Shown here: piece by piece, positions 6,976 through 11,222 of the stretch
Layout: the number at the start of each line of letters is the position of its first letter
How positions within the stretch are numbered: the first letter of the stretch is position 1
DNA from: Irpex lacteus
Lineage: Eukaryota > Basidiomycota > Agaricomycetes > Polyporales > Irpicaceae
Direction: 5' to 3'
DNA length: 11,222 bases
Assembly: GCA_001986395.2 (NCBI GenBank)
Contig: MQVO02000294.1
Span: 1-11,222, forward strand
The notes under the pieces: generated by a model
The model's database searches: none
The model's input: the letters and a program-made list of their open reading frames with translations, nothing else
What the model was told of the DNA's origin: nothing
Position numbers and translations under genes: made by a program

Positions 6976-7061
6976 CTATGAACCTCAGTAGTAAATAGAT
7001 ACGTATAAAAAAGCCAAACGACATCGACAAAATGTCAGTAAAGAATACCACCCTCAACAAA
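6976..7061 (-). pseudogene. cox3: cox3 3'-end copy 2
   Basis: Reads [18 protein letters not shown], then in the next frame YVSIYYWGS and a TAG at 6976. Trp codons are TGA, TGG and TGA. As in copy 1 there is a one-base frameshift in the T run, here six T where seven are needed. The first 26 bp (AAAATGTCAG…CACCCT on the + strand) are identical to copy 1; the rest has diverged. Upstream sequence does not continue as cox3. Confidence 0.78.
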
Positions 7062-7334
7062 TATGTTAATTTAAAGGAGTTGACTCGTCTTACACCCTAT
7101 CTTCTAGGTGATATGATAAGAGTTCTCCCTCAATTATAAAAAGAATAGGGGAGAAATAAAAGTTTTTTTGGGAGAATGCTCAAACAACCAAACCTTTTTT
7201 ATTTACAGGGTAAGGCTCTCCTTCTACAAAGATGATTAGTTTTATTTGCTAAATTTAGTCATTTCACCATAAAACTAGTTATAATTAATTATCCCGGTAT
7301 TATTAAAATTTAATTAAATTAAATTTTAATTAGA
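7062..7334. other. Spacer with an AT palindrome and hairpin debris
   Basis: No gene seen. Fragments of the hairpin 3' arm (GTTTTTTTGGG near 7163) occur, and a strong AT palindrome lies at 7302-7330. Confidence 0.4.
7302..7330. repeat. Perfect 13-bp AT inverted repeat
   Basis: ATTAAAATTTAAT at 7302-7314 and its exact reverse complement at 7318-7330 enclose three bases. It lies next to a half hairpin element and beyond the 3' end of a decayed LAGLIDADG gene. Its function is unknown. Confidence 0.8.
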
Positions 7335-7354
7335 GCCTAGTTTTTTGGGTGGAT
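7335..7354 (-). repeat. Hairpin repeat copy 6, one arm only
   Basis: CCTAGTTTTTTGGGTGG matches only one arm of the hairpin element. The sense of the LAGLIDADG frame on the - strand is lost at about this point. Confidence 0.5.
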
Positions 7355-7383
7355 TAACAGAAAAATGGTATGATTTTTTCAAA

Positions 7384-8081
7384 ATTATCCTTAAATTTAA
7401 GACATTGATAATCAACCCTAGTTCGTTTAAATATAAGAATATGTACCGCAACCAGAGAAAATCAATTAAACTTCTAATCAGAATCTCATCCCTTCTATTT
7501 TTAGTTATACAAAATACTAATTTTACGTAAAACCCAAAAGAAGTCTTGTTTTCAGTTATCGAGAAACAACCATCTCCAGATGTTAAACCCGCCGTTCAAT
7601 AAGGATGTGGAATATTTGTATTTACAGATAAAGGTTTTAAGGCTGGCATAGTGTTAGGAAAAGCAACCTTTAATGATTCGGTTATACCATGGTTTACATA
7701 AGCTTTAATAAAGATAATCTACTGTAAACCTTCCATTGTTAAATGTTCTTTAGCATTAATCATGTTTACTACGGATATAAAAATAAGGAAATCACCTAAC
7801 TTTTGAGTTATTTAAAGGATATTTGACAAAGTGATGACTGTAGTTATATCTTCCATAGAAGATACAAAGTATTCACAGTTTTTATCCACAGATATTCTAC
7901 CTACACCTCCAAAATAAGATTGAAATCTTTTGCAATAAGGTAAGTCTAGCAAATAAGACAGTTTGATAAGACACATTCTACATGTCAACCTATACGAGTT
8001 TTCGTAGTCCTTCAAATTTAAATCAGAATTTATTTTAAATTGCGCTTGAATCTCTCCCATTGATAAATTTATTCTTATCAA
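7384..8081 (-). pseudogene. LAGLIDADG homing endonuclease A, degenerate
   Basis: Homing endonuclease of the double-motif LAGLIDADG family. The first repeat is seen as …RLTCRM…, then RFQSYFGGVGRISVDKNCEY, then FVSSMEDI at about 7845. The linker follows (ITQKLGDFLIFISVVNMI, NAKEHLTMEGLQ, then IKAYVNHGITESLKVAFP) and then the second repeat (PHPY-W-TAGLTSGDGCFSI with W encoded by TGA at 7596). It fades out at 7384. Faults: the first motif near 8060 is out of frame (INGRDSS), a one-base insertion sits in TTTAAATAAC near 7814, and a TAG replaces the conserved Lys after GLQ. The gene would belong to a group I intron or be free-standing. I found no clear intron core around it. TGA as Trp here supports table 4. 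Confidence 0.8.
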
Positions 8082-8178
8082 TTTTTATTTTGTGAAAAAG
8101 TCTAGGGAAATACTATCCAAGTTGGACCCTGGGAGATAACTTTCCAATAAACTTTCTCCATTTTAGAGTTGGTCCTCA

Positions 8179-8225
8179 CCCTAAAAACACTAGTTAGATT
8201 TATTCTAATTCCTAGTTTTTAGGGG
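8179..8225 (-). repeat. Hairpin repeat copy 7, diverged with a compensated stem
   Basis: Stem ends read CCCTAAAAA and TTTTTAGGG instead of CCCAAAAAA and TTTTTTGGG, so both arms changed together. The inner TTAGA/TCTAA stem is kept while the loop differs. It lies between LAGLIDADG genes B and A. Confidence 0.88.
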
Positions 8226-8241
8226 ATTCCGATTTAAAAAA

Positions 8242-8858
8242 TTAAAAAATTATTTTTCTTCCTTTATTCATTTCTGCTTTTATTTTACGTATTTAATCTA
8301 GTCCCTCTTGATTTAAATGACTTTTGTCTATCCCCCTTTTTTTAAGGATATCAGCGATTTGGATAAAATTAGAAAAATCGTTACTTTTAAGACATAAAAT
8401 AGGATATTTAATAAAGAAAGGAATTATTTTATCATAAATATCACTTAACTTATGTACAACAATATCTAATAATTGAACATTTTCACCTTCAAGTAAATGA
8501 CCACATCCTAAAAAATTTTTAATATTAGTTAATAAAAATCTATCTCGAGTATGTTGAGTAATTTTAAATCTTAAAATTGTTTGATAACCTAAAGAAATTG
8601 TTTTTGACTGTTTAATGTTGACTAAAAAACACCCCTCAGCACTAGTAAATCCTTAAATTCACATAGGGTCAGGAATAATCCAAAAAAACTAGTTAGAATT
8701 ATTTCTAATGACTAGTTTTTTTTTGGGGGGTTATTAGAAACTATAGGTCTATTTACAGGAACAACTTCAGGTAAAGCTGTTTTTAATTAATCTTAAAGTC
8801 CTAAATTTAAGGATGCTTTGAATGCAATTAATTTATCTAGACCTTTTTTAGTCTAGTG
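8242..8858 (-). pseudogene. LAGLIDADG homing endonuclease B, split by a hairpin
   Basis: The upstream part is the linker between the two LAGLIDADG repeats (GLDKLIAFKASLNLGL, then LKTALPEVVPVNRPIVSNN). After an inserted hairpin the second repeat follows (PDPM-W-I, GFTSAEGCFLVNIKQS, LRFKITQHTRDRFLL, FLGCGHLLEG, then IPFFIKYP and IRKIKAEMNKGR), ending at a TAA at 8242. Trp before the second motif is TGA. In-frame stops sit at five conserved positions (H-TAG-T, GL-TAA-D-TAA-LK, WI-TAA-GF, LD-TAA-IRK). The hairpin adds 50 bp and shifts the frame. The first repeat is missing: upstream of 8858 the sequence changes to an unrelated stretch and then to a 16-bp match to gene A. This gene cannot make a complete protein by ordinary reading. 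Confidence 0.8.
8680..8730 (-). repeat. Hairpin repeat copy 8, inserted in LAGLIDADG gene B
   Basis: Full-length element in - orientation belonging to a subtype whose bulge is TCA instead of GAA (ACTAGTCATTAGAAATAATT). It separates the codons for PIVSNN from those for IPDPM, so the insertion point in the host gene is known almost to the base. Confidence 0.92.
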
Positions 8859-8896
8859 TACCAGCAGACTGGGCCGCCTGTAGAAGATACAAAGTA

Positions 8897-9168
8897 AAGT
8901 AGAATGGTAGAATAATTGTTTGATAGTAAAAACAATAATTTAAGTAGAGTAGATTTTGGGTCATTTATAAGAAAATAACTAAAAATAAGATGAGAAGATG
9001 CAACTTCACTTAGAAAATAAAAAAAATAAAAGAATAGAATTAAAAAGAGTAAAGTTATTCATTTTATCTATTTAAGTAAAGAAGAGAGATAATCTTTACT
9101 AAATAGTAATAATATAAATAATTTGTATTCAAAGACTAAATATATCTTATAAATTTTACTAAAGAATA
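8897..9168. other. AT-rich spacer, no gene seen
   Basis: Contains several AAGTAGAGTA/GAGTAAAG strings like those near 1038 and 5960, and otherwise only A/T-rich sequence. Confidence 0.5.
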
Positions 9169-9213
9169 CCCAAAAAAACTAGTTAGAATTATTTCTAATG
9201 ACTAGTTTTTTGG
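9169..9213 (-). repeat. Hairpin repeat copy 9
   Basis: Full-length element of the TCA-bulge subtype, nearly identical to copy 8 and in the same orientation. It lies 118 bp before the tRNA-Trp gene, which is on the other strand. Confidence 0.9.
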
Positions 9214-9330
9214 TAGGGGTATAAGATCTGGGGTGCTCCTAAATTAAAAATTTATTTTTCTTCTAAAAGAGTAGAGTTTATCCTTTATCCGTAAAAGGGG
9301 CAAAGATGGGAGGAAGATATAAAAAGGGAA

Positions 9331-9402
9331 AAGAGCATAGTTTAATTGGTAGAATTGTGGTCTCCAAAACCTTAGGTAGGTGTTCGAGTCACCTTGCTCT
9401 TG
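9331..9402 (+). tRNA. trnW(cca): tRNA-Trp (anticodon CCA)
   Basis: Cloverleaf of 72 nt: acceptor AAGAGCA/TGCTCTT, D stem GTTT/GAAT, anticodon loop CTCCAAA (anticodon CCA), T arm AGGTG-TTCGAGT-CACCT, discriminator G. The anticodon stem is weak, with a G-T end pair and a T-T mismatch. CCA reads only UGG, whereas several frames in this window need UGA read as Trp; fungal table-4 mitochondria normally have UCA. It is the only RNA gene on the + strand in this half of the window. Confidence 0.88.
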
Positions 9403-9418
9403 CAAAATAAAAATAATA

Positions 9419-9427
9419 GTTCCCTCT
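9419..9427. repeat. 9-bp direct repeat, left copy
   Basis: GTTCCCTCT, repeated exactly at 10274-10282. On the - strand it encodes the EGT of the RT motif and marks the point where the N-terminal RT half stops. Confidence 0.85.
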
Positions 9428-9998
9428 GTGCTCTCCAGGAAATTCAGTTCCACCATTATCCCTGCTTTTAATCATTGTTCCAATACGTGTTTGTGTCGTA
9501 TCGGAGTTTTTTCATTAAGAACTTGTGGCTTATCCTGTCAAAACATTTAGCTATGTCAGCTTCCACTATTCAATGAGGGTGAATAGTTTTATCCATAAGA
9601 ATGATTATGGCAGTGACTGCGTCATGTGTGGACCTTGATTTCCTGAACCCAAAGGAGTTTTTGTCTGATTTGGCTTCTACAGCCGGGTCAATTCCTAAAT
9701 GATATATTACTTGAACTGCTCGGTCAATCATTGTCGGAATACCTAACGGACGTTTTTCCTTTGAGCCTGGTTTGGTAATCATTACCCTTCTTACAAGCTG
9801 TGCTTTATAATTCTCGGGATGCTTCATTATACTATTCAGCTCTTCTATAGCTTTTAAATATTCTGTCGGACTGTTTCAGGTAATTCCATCTACTCCAGCC
9901 GTCTTACTTCCTTTGTTGGTTACAACTTTTCTTATTGCCAAAGCTTTCGCTTCAAAACTTTGCAGCAATATTCATTGTAAATTATACACTTCTTTCAT
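9419..9998 (-). pseudogene. Group II intron-type RT, N-terminal half (domains RT0-RT3)
   Basis: From an ATG at 9998 the frame reads the family in order: LLQSFEAKALAIRKV and KTAGVDGIT (RT0), KRPLGIPTMIDRAVQ (RT1), NSFGFRKSRSTHDAV (RT2), IVEADIAKCFDRISHKFL (RT3, catalytic Asp of EADI). It then continues, after a one-base frameshift in a run of six A, as WLKAGIMVELNFLESTEGT. At EGT it stops matching; PQGG should follow and does not. Four conserved Trp positions are TGA (after NLQ, after GIT, before IVEA, before LKAG). The matching C-terminal piece lies upstream on the same strand, in the wrong order. The frame is open further upstream without a clear start. As it stands this is not a working enzyme. 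Confidence 0.85.
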
Positions 9999-10087
9999 AT
10001 TATTCTTCGATGTAGCAAAAACTAAAAATAAATTAAATTTGGGTCTCCCTATATTATAATTTATTTTAATCCTCCGGATAGTATTCT

Positions 10088-10282
10088 TTATCTCTTTCTG
10101 CCAAAAGAGGGAGTTTCAGGAGTTCTAGCTGTGATAATCATGTCGTCGGCGTATCGGATCACATTAACTCCTTGACTAATACCTTTTATCAAAGGATTTA
10201 CCAATTTAATTGTTTCTTCTAACCCGTTTAACGCAACGTTACATAAGTTGGTGACATGATTCCTCCCTGTGGCGTTCCCTCT
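10088..10282 (-). pseudogene. Group II intron-type RT, displaced RT4-RT5 piece
   Basis: Reads EGTPQGGIMSP (RT4), then one frame over VALNGLEETIKLVNP and GVNVIRYADDMIITARTPE (RT5 with the catalytic YADD near 10145). It ends at a TAA at 10088. A one-base deletion lies in CCAACTTATGT near 10255. Joined after the half at 9419-9998 it would give the normal domain order, and both halves carry the same EGT codons. RT6, RT7 and maturase domain X are not seen beyond a faint trace. Its upstream edge is fused in frame to an atp6 fragment. Confidence 0.83.
10274..10282. repeat. 9-bp direct repeat, right copy
   Basis: GTTCCCTCT, identical to 9419-9427 and exactly 855 bp from it. It forms the joint between the atp6 fragment and the RT4 motif. 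Confidence 0.85.
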
Positions 10283-10423
10283 AAGATAAAAAATATTATG
10301 TTATATACAAATCCACATACTTAATAACATGTGACCTGCTGTAATATTTGCTGCTAATCTTAAACCTAATGATACATTTCTAGCTAAATAAGAAATAAAT
10401 TCTATTAATACTAATAAAGTATC
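10282..10423 (-). pseudogene. atp6: atp6 internal fragment
   Basis: The - strand reads LLVLIEFISYLARNVSLGLR then LAANITAGHMLLS, the most conserved part of ATP synthase subunit a, including the essential Arg of the SLGLRL helix. A frameshift near 10320 is followed by GFVYNIIFFIL. Upstream of 10423 a TAA ends the similarity, and downstream it passes straight into EGTPQGG of the RT. The normal gene has about 170 more residues before this part and about 60 after, so this is a fragment. A complete atp6 should exist elsewhere if the organism is viable with mitochondrially encoded ATP6. Confidence 0.85.
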
Positions 10424-10601
10424 TTAATAAATTTCTTTTTAATTAAAGATACAAAGTAATGAATGTAATGAATGGAATGGGTATTAAAGACATTACAATT
10501 ACATTACATAAATAAAAAATTCATTAAGGAGAGTGATATTGTTAAAAATAATTCTCTTATTTTATTTTCTATTTTATTTTAAATTAAAACTAAGAACATA
10601 G

Positions 10602-10721
10602 TTTCTGCAAGTTGTTTGGGTGGTGTTTGAATCAGCGATTGTGTATTATCATTTTGTGGATGTTGTGTGGCTATTTCTGTATGCATCAGTATATATTTGG
10701 GGATCAGATTCGATTATTTAA
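10602..10721 (+). pseudogene. cox3: cox3 3'-end copy 3, on the + strand
   Basis: A 39-codon open stretch after a TAG, ending at a TAA at 10719. The conserved part reads [20 protein letters not shown], the last transmembrane helix of COX3, followed by a short extra tail SDSII. It is preceded by VVFESA, a variant of the usual HVGFE. All Trp codons are TGG, unlike the two - strand copies, and there is no frameshift, so it looks like an independent version. It could be the last exon of a split cox3 or a remnant. No further cox3 sequence is seen upstream to 10425. Confidence 0.8.
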
Positions 10722-11222
10722 TGAATAACAATATAGATATAAATTACTCCCCATTATTCTTTTTTTTTTAGAGGGAGCTAGCTCCTCTATTTTAGAAACT
10801 ATCACTATCTATCTATTCAAGAGTAAAGAATAATCTTGTAAAGTAAAATAAAAGTTATATTGTTAAATTTATCTTAATTCACTTTCTTTAAATAAAATAA
10901 TTCCCCAATTTAAATAAAAAGAAATTTTAATCTTTTACTTATTTAAATTAAATAGATTTTAAGTACTATTCTATTTTTATGAAATAAATTAAAATAAAAT
11001 CTTTAACTTTTAGATTTTAACAAAGAAAAAATAATAAGAGATAAAATAAATTAGATCATATAAGAATAGGGGAGGGAGAATCTCTAAATAAATTTAAAGG
11101 AAAAAGAAATTTATCTTTACTTAATCTTTATTTATTTATTATTTAGAAATAGGGCAAGGAATAGAAGATAAATGAGATTACTGATAAAGATCTAAAAGAT
11201 AGAGAGATGTTTGTTAAATGGA
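10722..11222. other. AT-rich spacer with one GC palindrome
   Basis: No gene or tRNA seen. A 12-bp perfect palindrome GGAGCTAGCTCC at 10774-10785 is extended by AGAGG/CCTCT-like flanks and stands next to a run of ten T. It could be a processing or termination signal for copy 3 of cox3, but this is a guess. The rest is A/T-rich with purine-rich strings. Confidence 0.5.

Noticed and set aside
6845..7060. 71-codon - strand frame with hydrophobic start (VVFFTDIL…)
   Set aside because: The start is the cox3 3' end read out of frame, which also explains its likeness to the frame at 6553-6771. Only its downstream part may belong to the acidic gene.
7345..7530. 61-codon + strand frame
   Set aside because: Antisense to the second LAGLIDADG repeat; no independent evidence.
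8858..8880. CCAGCAGACTGGGCCGCC as the SSU 530 loop
   Set aside because: It lacks the GCCGCGGTAA core and neighbouring SSU blocks; likely chance or joint sequence.
9244..9456. 70-codon - strand frame MVELNFLESTEGT…
   Set aside because: Its first 13 codons are the end of the RT3 half; the rest is antisense to tRNA-Trp and spacer.

Overview
The window looks like mitochondrial DNA, most probably from a fungus, and plausibly from an early-diverging or arbuscular-mycorrhizal-type lineage (inference). It is very AT-rich, carries organelle-type rRNA and tRNA genes, and holds homing-endonuclease and intron-type reverse transcriptase (RT) remnants. Several recognisable reading frames need TGA read as tryptophan (mold mitochondrial code, table 4). 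The copies of a ~47-bp palindromic hairpin resemble the small hairpin elements known from chytrid, blastocladialean and glomeromycete mitochondria. Almost every protein gene here is broken, partial or a remnant. A nuclear copy of mtDNA, or homopolymer errors in a long-read assembly, cannot be excluded.

Layout. 1-773 (+) is the 3' part of the small-subunit rRNA, ending with a recognisable decoding site and helix 45. From about 860 the + strand shows pieces that align by eye to the large-subunit rRNA (LSU): domain I near 870-1010, domain II near 2030-2290, and domain II/III near 4440-4735. Hairpin copies lie between them. Between the last two LSU pieces, on the opposite strand, sits a 523-codon RT (2852-4423, -). 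It is followed, with overlap, by a small membrane-protein reading frame (2529-2903, -). The 3' half of the LSU was not found after 4735. 4801-5238 holds an unidentified interrupted frame.

5354-5791 (-) is a tRNA cluster, in transcription order Leu(UAA), Met(CAU), Glu(UUC), Gln(UUG). 6185-8858 (-) is a graveyard of mobile genes: a truncated GIY-YIG endonuclease, an acidic reading frame interrupted by a copy of the 3' end of cox3 and by a hairpin, a second cox3 3' copy, and two degenerate LAGLIDADG endonuclease genes, one split by a hairpin. tRNA-Trp(CCA) is at 9331-9402 (+). 9419-10423 (-) holds a group II intron-type RT whose two halves are in swapped order between 9-bp direct repeats, with an atp6 fragment fused in frame to the displaced half. 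A third, different cox3 3' end lies at 10602-10721 (+). The last 500 bases are AT-rich spacer.

The parts best explained together are the mobile ones. They comprise an intact RT lying antisense within an rRNA gene, hairpins whose orientation follows the transcribed strand, hairpins and gene ends inserted into reading frames, and rearrangement joints with short direct repeats. This points to RNA-level or microhomology-driven reshuffling, which is a hypothesis.
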